40,255 bases of DNA from Synechococcus sp. AG-673-F03. GTDB lineage: Bacteria; Cyanobacteriota; Cyanobacteriia; PCC-6307; Cyanobiaceae. The notes below the pieces were generated by a model. The model saw only the letters and a program-made list of their open reading frames with translations. It did not search any database and was not told the DNA's origin. The position numbers and the translations under genes are program-made. Shown here one piece after another: positions 19,434-29,223 of the stretch. Positions within the stretch are counted from its first letter, which is position 1, and each line of letters opens with the position of its first letter. The DNA is taken from contig QCTJ01000015.1 in NCBI GenBank assembly GCA_003211205.1, positions 1-40,255 of the forward strand. The letters run 5' to 3'.

Positions 19434-20291
19434 ATGACCTTTCGCCAACAGTCCGTTCCCTATGCACATTGGGAGTATGTGCATCCCAGTAGCGGTGATC
19501 GCCTGCGGGTGGTGCCCGAGCGTGGTGGCCTGGTCACGGAATGGCTGTGCAACGGCCGTGAAATGCTCTATTTCGACCAGGACCGCTACGCCGATCCAGC
19601 CAAGAGCATCAGGGGTGGCATTCCGGTGCTGTTTCCGATCTGCGGCAATCTGCCGAATGATTGTCTGCCGCTCGCCAGTGGTGACTTCACCCTTAAGCAG
19701 CACGGATTTGCTCGTGACCTGCCCTGGCAGATTGCGTTGCTGGCTGATCAGAGTGGTGTGATGCTCAGCCTCGAGGACTGTGCTGACACCTGGAAGGCCT
19801 ACCCCTTTGGTTTCAGAATCCAGATGGAGATCAGGCCGCTCAGTGCTGCGCTGGAGATCACCATCACGATCAGCAACACCTTCGGGCCTGAAAGCGAGCC
19901 GATGCCCTTCAGCTTCGGGCTTCACCCTTATTTCAAGGTGACTGATCTGTCCTGCATCGATTTAGAAGGTCTGCCTGGCCGTTGTTTCAATCATTTGGAG
20001 ATGGCTGAAGCCGAGACTGCCTTCCAATTGAGTCGCCTGGCTGAGGGGGTCGACTTCCTCACGCACGCCGCCGGAGCGGTGACGCTGGTGGATAAGCAGG
20101 CAGGCACCCGGTTGCAGCTTCAGCATCACGAGCCCATGGATCTCACGGTGGTTTGGACCGAGCCTCCTCGAGCCATGGTCTGCCTTGAGCCCTGGACAGG
20201 CCCGCGGCAGGCTCTGATCAGTGGTGATCGAAGGCTGCAGCTGGGCATTGGAGAGAGCACCACGCTCTCCTGCCGCTACAGCGTCAGCTGA
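19434..20291 (+). CDS. Aldose 1-epimerase / glucose-6-phosphate 1-epimerase-like protein
   Basis: This is a galactose-mutarotase-fold protein of 285 residues. The conserved segments are SIRGGIPVLFPICGNLP, the catalytic-His block LKQHGFARDLPW, FSFGLHPYFKV with the second His, and the C-terminal VCLEPWTGPRQAL, which carries the catalytic Glu. Enzymes of this type interconvert sugar anomers, often hexose-6-phosphates in bacteria. I chose ATG 19434 over a GTG two codons earlier. It is followed within about 30 bases by the sugar-acid kinase-like gene, suggesting an operon together with the hydrolase upstream. Confidence 0.9.
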   Translation: MTFRQQSVPYAHWEYVHPSSGDRLRVVPERGGLVTEWLCNGREMLYFDQDRYADPAKSIRGGIPVLFPICGNLPNDCLPLASGDFTLKQHGFARDLPWQIALLADQSGVMLSLEDCADTWKAYPFGFRIQMEIRPLSAALEITITISNTFGPESEPMPFSFGLHPYFKVTDLSCIDLEGLPGRCFNHLEMAEAETAFQLSRLAEGVDFLTHAAGAVTLVDKQAGTRLQLQHHEPMDLTVVWTEPPRAMVCLEPWTGPRQALISGDRRLQLGIGESTTLSCRYSVS

Positions 20292-20317
20292 CGCATGCTC
20301 ACGCACAGGAACAGGCT

Positions 20318-21829
20318 TTGGCGAAGTCCAGTGGCCATTTGCAAAACGCTGTCGTGAGCGTTGCCGAAGCTGCAGTGGCTGAGGCTGCCAGGAAGATTGT
20401 GGTGATCGACGACGATCCCACCGGATCCCAAACGGTGCATAGCTGTCCCTTGCTGCTGCGCTGGGATGTACAGACCCTGCGCCAGGGACTGCGTCACCCT
20501 TCTCCGCTGCTGTTCGTGTTGGCGAACACCCGTGCTCTGTTGCCGGAGGCCGCGGCTGCACGCAATCGTGAGATCGTTGCTTCGCTTGAGCAAGCTCTTG
20601 CAGCGGAGGGGATCAATCACCAGCAGTTGCTGCTGGTCAGCAGGGGGGACTCCACCCTGCGCGGTCATGGGGTGCTTGAGCCCGCTGTGTTGGCGGCGGA
20701 GCTGGGTGATCGCTTCAGTGCTGTCCACGCCACGCTGCATGTGCCTGCGTTTCTGCCCGGTGGACGCACCACCGTGGACGGGGTGCACCTGCTCCATGGT
20801 CAACCGGTCCATAGGACCCCCTTCGCACGCGACCGCAGCTTTGGTTTCAGCACCAGTTGTCTGGATGCCTGGCTGGAGGAAAAGAGTGGCGGCGCCATTG
20901 CAGCTGCTTCTGTGCTGCGCTTGCAAGGGCAGCAGCTCGACCGCGCTGCTGCTCAAAGGAAGGGCGAACCCTGCGCTGATGGCTCGAACGGTTTCACAGC
21001 ACTGGTGAGCTGGCTGGAGGCGCTGGATGGCAATTGTTCAGTGGTTGTGGATGCCGAGAGACAAGAGCAACTGGATGCACTTGGGGCGGCAGTGCACCAC
21101 TTGCAGGGCAGGCGCAGATTCCTGTTTCGCTCAGCTGCCAGCCTGATTAATGGGCTGGTAGACGGGGGCAGACAGCCCCTCGGTCCGCAGCCTCTCAAGG
21201 GTGATGATCTGGTCAAGCTGCGTCGTTGTGATTCAGAGGGCACGTTGCTTCCGGGGCTCGTCGTGGTGGGCTCCCATGTGCCTCTGGCAGATCAGCAGCT
21301 GGAGGTTTTGCTGAACGAATCAGGGACCACTGGCCTTGAGCTGCCGGTGGCCCGGATTGCCAGGGTGCTTGAGGGGAGTACCCCAGATTTGTTGTTGGCT
21401 GATCTGGAGCTGGAATGGCTGGACTGGATTCGGTTGGTTTTGGATCGGCAACAAACACCAGTGCTTTACACCAGTCGTGGGGAGTTGCAGTTCGGTGAGG
21501 GGCCGGCCGCCGACCGTCGTCGTTTTCGTTTTGGCATGGCTCTTGCTCAGCTCACAGCACGGTTGGTGGCAGCGCTCGCGCCACAGCTGGGCTATCTGAT
21601 CAGCAAAGGGGGGATCACCACCGGCAGCGTGCTGGCTGATGGGCTGGGCCTGGGGACTGTGCTGCTGGAGGGCCAGCTGATGCCTGGGCTCTCGATGGTG
21701 CGGCCCATGCCTGAAGACGGCAACGCTGATGTGAGTGGTCTGCCTGTGATCACATTCCCCGGCAATCTTGGTGATGGCCAAACACTCGCTAAAGCCTGGA
21801 GAATGATGGAACAACTTGAAGCTAGATAA
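20318..21829 (+). CDS. Four-carbon acid sugar kinase family protein (OtnK/DUF1537-like)
   Basis: This 503-residue protein matches the four-carbon acid sugar kinase family, which phosphorylates D-threonate, D-erythronate or 3-oxo-tetronates with ATP. The N-terminal domain shows IVVIDDDPTGSQTV, NTRALLPEAAA, SRGDSTLRGHGVLEP and PAFLPGGRTTVDG. The C-terminal nucleotide-binding domain shows ISKGGITTGSVLADGLG. Start is uncertain: TTG at 20318 is the longest reasonable start, and a GTG at 20354 is also possible. The usual partner genes (OtnI, OtnC, PdxA2 or a dehydrogenase) are not next to it. It converges on the lactate dehydrogenase gene with only 10 bases between stops. Confidence 0.88.
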   Translation: MAKSSGHLQNAVVSVAEAAVAEAARKIVVIDDDPTGSQTVHSCPLLLRWDVQTLRQGLRHPSPLLFVLANTRALLPEAAAARNREIVASLEQALAAEGINHQQLLLVSRGDSTLRGHGVLEPAVLAAELGDRFSAVHATLHVPAFLPGGRTTVDGVHLLHGQPVHRTPFARDRSFGFSTSCLDAWLEEKSGGAIAAASVLRLQGQQLDRAAAQRKGEPCADGSNGFTALVSWLEALDGNCSVVVDAERQEQLDALGAAVHHLQGRRRFLFRSAASLINGLVDGGRQPLGPQPLKGDDLVKLRRCDSEGTLLPGLVVVGSHVPLADQQLEVLLNESGTTGLELPVARIARVLEGSTPDLLLADLELEWLDWIRLVLDRQQTPVLYTSRGELQFGEGPAADRRRFRFGMALAQLTARLVAALAPQLGYLISKGGITTGSVLADGLGLGTVLLEGQLMPGLSMVRPMPEDGNADVSGLPVITFPGNLGDGQTLAKAWRMMEQLEAR

Positions 21830-21839
21830 TGCTGCTTGT

Positions 21840-23015
21840 TCAGCACCCCCAAGATTGAGGGGTTTGAATGTATGAACGGTCAAGTTTGTGAACTGAATCG
21901 CAGCCCAGTAATTTCATGGTCCTGATGATGTCCGTTTTCAGGATTTCGATGGCACGGGCAACGCCAGGACCACCTCCAGCAGCAAGCCCATAGGCATAAG
22001 CTCTGCCAATCAACACTCCTTTGGCTCCTAAGCAATAAGCTTTCACAACGTCACTACCTCGTCGGATTCCACCATCCATCAAGACATCGATCTCCCCGTT
22101 CACAGCCTTCACGATTTCAGGAAGAACACGAATCGTTGGTGCAACACTGTCTAATTGCCGAGCACCATGATTGGACACAACCACTGCGTCGACTCCAAGG
22201 TCGACTGCTTTGCGAGCATCGTCACCAATATGAATTCCTTTGATGATTAATTTTCCTCCCCAGGCTTCGCGTATCCATTTGAGATCATCCCAGGTGACAA
22301 CAGATTGCTCCAGTGCTGGTCCAATTTCGGTGTATCCCATCGGTCCATTCTCAAGGACCACATTGGGGAAATTCATTAAACCTCCATCTCCAAACCATTG
22401 ACTTAACCAACAAGGCTTTGCCAGCATTTGTGGAAGAAATGGCAACATCGTCAGAGGATTCTGAGACAGTAGTTCTTTGGTTCCGTTGCGAACATCGAGT
22501 TCACGTAAGCCGGAGACCGGTGTATCGATCGTGAGTACGATCGCTGAAAATCCAGCTGATTTTGCGCGTTCAATTGTTTTCAGAGCAACGTCTCGGCCTC
22601 CAAGAAGGTAAAGCTGATACCAGGCTGGACATTCAGTGGCTTGTTTCACATCTTCCAGTCGGCATCCTGAAAGTGTCGAGAGGGTATATCCAGTACCTGC
22701 TTTACCTGCTTCTCTTGCGGCAACAACTTCTCCTTGAGGGTAAAACATTCTGCTGCTGCCAATAGGACCAAGCAGGAATGGCAAGTTGAAATTCTGCCCG
22801 AGTACTGAAATCTTTAATTCAACCTCTGGGGTCGCAACAGCACATCGAGGCCTGAATAGGATTTCATTGTAGGCACTGCAATTCTGCGCCAAGGTCTGTT
22901 CTCTGTCGGCACCACTGTCGATGTAGCCAAAAACCATTTTTGGCAAACGTTTCTTGGCAAGATCGCGGAGGTCCGAGACATTGACCACTCGTGGGGCGGA
23001 AACGTTTTGATTCAT
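21840..23015 (-). CDS. lldD: FMN-dependent alpha-hydroxy-acid dehydrogenase (L-lactate dehydrogenase type)
   Basis: This 391-residue protein belongs to the family of FMN L-lactate dehydrogenase and glycolate oxidase. The catalytic His-Arg motif SNHGARQLD lies around residues 281-289, with DVLMDGGIRRGSDVVKA and GAKGVLIGRAYAYGLAAGG forming the phosphate-binding end of the barrel. N-terminal YIDSGADREQTL and WYQLYLLGGRDVA are family blocks. L-lactate is the likeliest substrate given the D-lactate enzyme encoded 97 bases upstream on the same strand; glycolate or another 2-hydroxy acid remains possible. Electrons would go to quinone or oxygen. The DNA looks richer in A+T than the flanking core genes, consistent with acquisition as a unit. 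Confidence 0.88.
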   Translation of the reverse strand: MNQNVSAPRVVNVSDLRDLAKKRLPKMVFGYIDSGADREQTLAQNCSAYNEILFRPRCAVATPEVELKISVLGQNFNLPFLLGPIGSSRMFYPQGEVVAAREAGKAGTGYTLSTLSGCRLEDVKQATECPAWYQLYLLGGRDVALKTIERAKSAGFSAIVLTIDTPVSGLRELDVRNGTKELLSQNPLTMLPFLPQMLAKPCWLSQWFGDGGLMNFPNVVLENGPMGYTEIGPALEQSVVTWDDLKWIREAWGGKLIIKGIHIGDDARKAVDLGVDAVVVSNHGARQLDSVAPTIRVLPEIVKAVNGEIDVLMDGGIRRGSDVVKAYCLGAKGVLIGRAYAYGLAAGGGPGVARAIEILKTDIIRTMKLLGCDSVHKLDRSYIQTPQSWGC

Positions 23016-23041
23016 CCCAGGCAGTGGATAACATTAAGTCT

Positions 23042-23053
23042 GGTAATTTTACC
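23042..23053. promoter_or_regulatory. Hyphenated palindrome upstream of lldD, possible operator
   Basis: GGTAATTTTACC is a palindrome with 5-base arms GGTAA/TTACC, located 27 bases before the lldD start in the dld-lldD gap. On the minus strand it contains TAAAAT, a -10-like hexamer. The GGT...ACC arms recall GntR-type operators, but the spacing does not match the LldR consensus and no regulator gene is nearby. Confidence 0.25.
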
Positions 23054-23112
23054 CCTTAATGACGAATCAGAGACTTTCTGATGAAGTTCTGCATATTTGC
23101 TCTTTTCTCGAG

Positions 23113-24837
23113 TCAGCCTGGGGTAGAGCGTTGCTGGTAGTTTTTTGACTTTGACATTTTGCCAATTCCGGGATTGAAGCTGTTGGTTGGATCTATTTTT
23201 TTATAAAAATTGGAGAGATCTGTTTCTGCTTTGTATAAATGACCAACATTGTGTTCAGCAGGGTATTTAGCGCCCGATTGATCGAGGAGATCTAAAATTT
23301 GCTTTTTTAGTTTTCCTGCATCGACTCCTTTCTTGACGACAAAGTCCCAGTGAAAGACCATGCAGAAGAAATGTGCCATTTGGAAGGATTCGGCCATCTG
23401 CGAGAGAATTTCTTCAGGCAGAATCTCGTGCCACGTTTCGCAGTTTCGGGGTAAGGCAACATCAAGTGGTAGTAATTCCCCAGAATCTTCTTTGTTTAAG
23501 ATCTGGTAGCGAGCTGGTGCATTCCCAGCGACATAGCGGTGAAGTAAGGCTGCTTTCCCTTCAGCTTCGCTGCATTCAAAATAGGCATGATCTTCATTAG
23601 TTTTCCAGCACTTTTCGAGAAATTTTTGAGTTCCTTTGATTGACTGGTCGCTTGTAAGAAGAATCATATGATGTTCGTATTGGTTGCGAAATGCTCTCAT
23701 TCTGGGTGGCAGGTGATCGGGCGTCACCCGGGAGATGCATTGCAGTGTTCTGTCGGAAAAGTGATCCTGAAATAGTGCTGTTGGCCATTGAGACACGATT
23801 CGATCAACGTTTCGCTTGATTCCGAATAGCTTCGGAATAAATCCAGTGCCGAAATATTTAATTGCTAGATAAGCATCCTTGCAATAAAGATCAGCACCAT
23901 CGAAATAGCTGCGATGAAGATATTCGCCCATGTCTGGCAGGACTTTGAAGTTGGTAAGGATCTGTTTGCGTAGTTCGGTTAGGTCTTCGGGTTTGTTGGT
24001 ACCCAGGTAAAAAACTTTCTCTTTCTTGGGTTTTGGAAAAGTGTCGAGGCGTACCGCAAAGACCGCCAGTTTTCCTGCACAACCACTGGCTTCGCGCAAG
24101 CGTCTTTTGTCAGCATTAAAGCGTGCTGGGATTGGAGATGTGATCTCTCGCACTCGTTCTTGGTAGTCGTGGTCAGAGGCCAGTCGTTCAGATTCTGCTA
24201 AGTCTTCTGTGTTGAAATCAGCTTGTTGCAGAGTGGTCAGTATCTCTTCAGGGCATGCACCAAGTTCGATGCCGAGATGATTCACGAGCTCCAGTGTTCC
24301 GTCTTGATCGACACGTGCAAAGAGTGAATATTCCGTGTAGGCCGGACCACGGTTGACAAGATTTCCGCCCGAGTTATTGCAGATTCCCCCGACGACGGAT
24401 GCGCCAATGCAGGATGAACCAATCACAGAGTGAGGTCCTCTGCCCAGTGGTGAGAGCTTTTCTTCCAGTTGATATAAACTTGAGCCAGCAAAGGCAACAA
24501 CCTGAGTTCCGCCTTTTAGTAAAATTAAGCGATTCAGATTTAATGTATTGATGATGACGATATCCCTTTCGTAGTCGTCTCCGTCGGGAGTCGATCCACC
24601 GGTCAGGCCAGTATTTGCTGCCTGGAGAATGATGATTTTGTCGAGCTTGACGCAAAGTTCCAGGGTTTGCCAAAGCTGAAACAGATCTCTTGGGATCACG
24701 ACTGCACAGGCTGCACCCTGGCCCACACGAATTCCGGTTCTATAGGGTTTCGTTTGCTCGGGGCTGGTTAGAACCTGCTGTTCCCCAACGATTCCAATGA
24801 GGCCATCACGCAGTTCTTCTAACCGGTCCTGTCTCAT
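23113..24837 (-). CDS. dld: D-lactate dehydrogenase, quinone-dependent, FAD (Dld type)
   Basis: This 574-residue flavoprotein closely follows the E. coli Dld sequence. It shares the FAD-binding segments QAANTGLTGGSTPDGDDYERD and PHSVIGSSCIGASVVGGICNNSGG, then RGPAYTEYSLFARV, GCAGKLAVFAVRLDTF and the C-terminal GAKYPAEHNVGHLYKAETD and PTNSFNPGIGK. It oxidises D-lactate at the membrane and passes electrons to quinone. The ATG at 24837 aligns with the family start. It lies between icd and the L-lactate-type enzyme, all on the minus strand. Visibly more A+T-rich third positions than icd suggest a transferred cassette. Dld is not part of the usual picocyanobacterial core as I know it. Confidence 0.95.
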   Translation of the reverse strand: MRQDRLEELRDGLIGIVGEQQVLTSPEQTKPYRTGIRVGQGAACAVVIPRDLFQLWQTLELCVKLDKIIILQAANTGLTGGSTPDGDDYERDIVIINTLNLNRLILLKGGTQVVAFAGSSLYQLEEKLSPLGRGPHSVIGSSCIGASVVGGICNNSGGNLVNRGPAYTEYSLFARVDQDGTLELVNHLGIELGACPEEILTTLQQADFNTEDLAESERLASDHDYQERVREITSPIPARFNADKRRLREASGCAGKLAVFAVRLDTFPKPKKEKVFYLGTNKPEDLTELRKQILTNFKVLPDMGEYLHRSYFDGADLYCKDAYLAIKYFGTGFIPKLFGIKRNVDRIVSQWPTALFQDHFSDRTLQCISRVTPDHLPPRMRAFRNQYEHHMILLTSDQSIKGTQKFLEKCWKTNEDHAYFECSEAEGKAALLHRYVAGNAPARYQILNKEDSGELLPLDVALPRNCETWHEILPEEILSQMAESFQMAHFFCMVFHWDFVVKKGVDAGKLKKQILDLLDQSGAKYPAEHNVGHLYKAETDLSNFYKKIDPTNSFNPGIGKMSKSKNYQQRSTPG

Positions 24838-24909
24838 GTTTTGCAGGCCTCCTGTTGCAGCTTCACCCCGTTATTGATCATCGTTTGTGACGTAGGGCTT
24901 CTGCTGCGA

Positions 24910-26334
<1,425 letters not shown>

Positions 26335-26425
26335 GGCTGGGTTGCCGCCGGGCGACATCACGTTGTCGAGAGCCTATGACTTGAAGGGTGATCCCTACAG
26401 TCATTTGCGATCCGACCTCCATCCC

Positions 26426-27364
26426 ATGCCGAAGTCAGAGGGTGTCTGGGTCGTCGCGGCCTGTTTCAACGAACAGGAGGTGATCATGCGTTTTGTGGAG
26501 CGCGTGTTGGCAGTGCCTGGTGTGGGTCAGCTGGTGCTGATTGACGATGGATCGTCCGACGCAACCGTTGAACGCATCCGCGCCTGGATTCAGGATCATG
26601 CGGGCTCGCCAGTGACGTTGCTGGAACTCACCCGCAATTTCGGCAAGGAAGCAGCGATGCTGGCCGGCCTTGACCATGTCAACGGTCGTTGCGGCGCAGC
26701 CGTGTTGATTGACTCAGACCTGCAGCACCCCCCCGAGCTGATTGAACAGATGGTGCGCCAATGGCGTGCCGGAGCTGAAGTGGTCACGGCGGTTCGTGAT
26801 GACCAGGATCAGGAATCTCGCCTGAAGGTCGCCAGCGCGCACTGGTTTTATCGGGTGTTCAACAAAGTGGTCGATTCGATTGAGCTCCAGGAGGGAGCCG
26901 GTGATTACCGCCTGCTTGATGCCGCTGTTCTTGATGCAGTCACCCAGTTGCGCGAGTCCAGTCGTTTCTCCAAAGGTCTTCTTCCCTGGACGGGCTATTC
27001 GAGCGTCGAGCTGCCTTATCAGCGGGTTAGCCGGCAGGGAGGGCAGACCTCCTGGAGTCCGCTCAAGTTGTTTGGCTATGCGTTCGATGGGATCTTTTCG
27101 TTCTCTGTTCTGCCACTCAAAATGTGGACAGGGATTGGCGTTTTGGTCTCTTCCCTCAGCCTGTTTTATGCCTTGGTGATCATCCTGCGTACGGCTTTGT
27201 TTGGTGTGGATGTTGAAGGTTATGCCTCCTTGATGGTGGCGGTGCTCTTCATCGGAGGAATTCAGCTGATCGGCATCGGGGTGCTTGGTGAATATGTCGG
27301 CCGCATTTATGTGGAGGCGAAGTCACGCCCCCACTACTTCATCCGCCGGGTTCACAAGTCCTGA
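26426..27364 (+). CDS. GtrB/ArnC-type polyprenyl-phosphate glycosyltransferase (GT2)
   Basis: This 312-residue GT2 enzyme has the catalytic blocks VLIDDGSSDAT and LIDSDLQHPPELIEQ (the DxD-like metal site), RNFGKEAAMLAGLDH and TGYSSVELPYQRVSRQGG. It then has two C-terminal transmembrane helices ending in the hallmark GEYVGRIYVEAKSRPHYFI. Such enzymes move a sugar from a nucleotide donor onto undecaprenyl phosphate on the cytoplasmic face. I chose ATG 26426 (MPKSEGVW); the frame is open to 26333 but that would overlap the icd start. It converges on, and overlaps by 13 bases, the GtrA-YdjC fusion, so the two probably share substrates. Confidence 0.92.
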   Translation: MPKSEGVWVVAACFNEQEVIMRFVERVLAVPGVGQLVLIDDGSSDATVERIRAWIQDHAGSPVTLLELTRNFGKEAAMLAGLDHVNGRCGAAVLIDSDLQHPPELIEQMVRQWRAGAEVVTAVRDDQDQESRLKVASAHWFYRVFNKVVDSIELQEGAGDYRLLDAAVLDAVTQLRESSRFSKGLLPWTGYSSVELPYQRVSRQGGQTSWSPLKLFGYAFDGIFSFSVLPLKMWTGIGVLVSSLSLFYALVIILRTALFGVDVEGYASLMVAVLFIGGIQLIGIGVLGEYVGRIYVEAKSRPHYFIRRVHKS

Positions 27365-28626
27365 AGAGCACGCCATTCGCGCTGTCGCCAGATTGAAGCG
27401 GCGAATGTCTGGGATACGGAGAATCCTGCTTTCACCAGATCGAGCTTGAGTGGCGCGCCGGGGTGGGCCAGTAGCAGCGGCGGGGTGGCTCCAGGTTGTG
27501 GTTCCACACTGCTGAGCTCCCTCCAGGCAGCAAGGATTGGAGCTCCTGCCATCTGGCCGGTGAACAGCACGCCGGCGAAGCTCTGATTGCTGGCAAGTCC
27601 GCAGCGCCGGATGGCGGGCCGAGCTCTACGGCTGAGTAGTTGCAGCACCAGCCACTTCAACAGTCCTAAGTGACGGATGGCTGCCCTCCAATAGCGCAAG
27701 GGCAGACCAGTGGGCAACGGTTCCTCGGTCAGGCGCATCCAGGTGATGCTGTTGCCGCCAGCTCTCGCCAGAGCAGCCCTCAGCACGATCGGCACCAAGT
27801 GAATGTGTTGATGGCCATCCAGATGAATGGGTGCATCACCGCAGAAGCTGCGGAAGCGTTTGATCTGGGCGTCTAATTCCAATCCCAGTTGGTCTTCGAT
27901 ACGACGTCGGGTGGGATGTCGGCGCGGTAGCAGCGACAGCAACAACCACTGTCCGAACGATCGCTTCAGATAGCCGTGTGAATTCACAAGGTCAGGCAGC
28001 AAAGCGGGGTCAGCGCTCGACGGTCCTTCGGTGAGACAGAGGTGCAGACAGATCTGCAGCTGAGGATGGGTCTGCGTCAGCTTCTGCCAAGCGTGAAAGC
28101 CGTGGGCTGCCACGGGGCCATTGACCAGCAGGCTGCTGCTGTCCAGCCTTCCTTGGCTGGCGAGTTCGAGAATGGCCTGGTTGGTGGCCGGGCTGAGTCC
28201 GAGATCATCGGCATGGCGTCGTGGAGTGACGCGGCAATCCCTCCGCCGCTGGCTGAACCGCGCTGCCCTGGACCAGATCAGCGCATTCAGTGCTGTGGGG
28301 GTGAACACCAGGATGGCGACACGCAATGGCTCGCCTAGCGCGTTGGGCAGGGCGAGAGGTAAGACGCCGCTCACCGTGAGATTGACCACGTATTGAATGA
28401 CCAGCCAGCGTCGGGCAAAGCTTTGGCCACCGGTTTCCGGGCGGAAGGTGAATCGTGCATGCCCCAGATAGCCGCCAAGTGATGCGGCAAGAAAGGCCAG
28501 GGGATTCGCCAGCCAAAGGGGCATGAACAGGCCCAGCCCCAACAACACCAGGGCATGCACGGCTGCGGCCACCACGCCCACGAGTCCGTAGAGGCTGAGT
28601 CGGGAGCTGAGAGTGCTCGGAATCAT
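27352..28626 (-). CDS. Fusion of GtrA-like membrane domain and YdjC/ChbG-type carbohydrate deacetylase
   Basis: This 424-residue single frame joins two families. Residues about 8-125 form a GtrA-like domain with four hydrophobic segments and the NPLAFLAASLGGYLGHARFTF block, as in proteins thought to flip polyprenyl-phosphate sugars. Residues from about 136 to the end form a YdjC/ChbG-type deacetylase with HADDLG (138-143, metal-binding Asp pair and His), CLHLCLTEG (193-201) and HLDGHQHIH (268-276). No frameshift or stop separates them. The start is the ATG at 28624-28626, after an in-frame GTG 7 codons earlier. Substrate is inferred: an N-acetylated sugar on a lipid carrier made by the adjacent GtrB-type enzyme. 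Confidence 0.88.
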   Translation of the reverse strand: MIPSTLSSRLSLYGLVGVVAAAVHALVLLGLGLFMPLWLANPLAFLAASLGGYLGHARFTFRPETGGQSFARRWLVIQYVVNLTVSGVLPLALPNALGEPLRVAILVFTPTALNALIWSRAARFSQRRRDCRVTPRRHADDLGLSPATNQAILELASQGRLDSSSLLVNGPVAAHGFHAWQKLTQTHPQLQICLHLCLTEGPSSADPALLPDLVNSHGYLKRSFGQWLLLSLLPRRHPTRRRIEDQLGLELDAQIKRFRSFCGDAPIHLDGHQHIHLVPIVLRAALARAGGNSITWMRLTEEPLPTGLPLRYWRAAIRHLGLLKWLVLQLLSRRARPAIRRCGLASNQSFAGVLFTGQMAGAPILAAWRELSSVEPQPGATPPLLLAHPGAPLKLDLVKAGFSVSQTFAASIWRQREWRALQDL

Positions 28627-28676
28627 GGTCGCAACCGTAACGGCCACTGGCGCTTCGGCTAGGCAGCCTTCAACCT

Positions 28677-29150
28677 GTGGTCATCGACGATGAACTGGTG
28701 AACGCAGGAGAAGCGGTTGACAGCGTGCAGCTCGCTCAGGCTTTGGCTTCGGCCGTGACCCTGGTGAGAGATCGTTTCCCGGCCGCCAGCGTCAATCTCA
28801 ATCCCTGGCGCGATGATCCCCAGACGCGCCGCTGGCAAGAGGATCAGACCCTAGATCTGGCCTTTCACTTCCCCGGATGGAGCCCTCGTCTGGAGTGCCG
28901 CAGTCTGTTGTTGCAGTTACGGCTGCGGAAGGTTGATGCGGCTGAATCTCCCGCCGCCCCGGATCTGCTGGGGGTGTTGATGCGTGGAATGACCTACGAC
29001 GGTGAACGCTGGCGTTTGGTGACCGTGGGCGATTGGCAGCCTGAGGGTTCGCACCTGCCTCAGCCCGAGCAGGTTCAGCAACTGCGTGGAATCTGTCGAG
29101 ACTTGTTTGATTTGTTCTCCAATCCGGCAGCGACGGGCACAGCGGCGTAA
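28677..29150 (+). CDS. Hypothetical protein, 157 residues
   Basis: I do not recognise a family. The protein looks soluble and alpha/beta: a helical N-terminus (VDSVQLAQALASAVTLVRDRF), then segments FHFPGWSPRLECRSLLLQLRLR and MTYDGERWRLVTVGDWQPEG that look like beta strands, and a C-terminal helix (VQQLRGICRDLFDLF). Codon use is like the core genes around it. Start is probably the GTG at 28677, about 50 bases from the divergent fusion gene; a GTG at 28698 is an alternative. It precedes heme oxygenase by 73 bases on the same strand; a functional link to it is not shown by the sequence. Confidence 0.68.
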   Translation: MVIDDELVNAGEAVDSVQLAQALASAVTLVRDRFPAASVNLNPWRDDPQTRRWQEDQTLDLAFHFPGWSPRLECRSLLLQLRLRKVDAAESPAAPDLLGVLMRGMTYDGERWRLVTVGDWQPEGSHLPQPEQVQQLRGICRDLFDLFSNPAATGTAA

Positions 29151-29223
29151 CCCTTCGCAACCCTTCTGTCTCTCAAACGAAGATCGATTTTATGGTTGCT
29201 TACACCGATCAAATGTCCATCCC

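Noticed and set aside
18831-19925. 364-codon minus-strand open frame
   Set aside because: It lies antisense to the alpha/beta hydrolase and epimerase-like genes, spans both plus the gap, and its translation shows no family motif.
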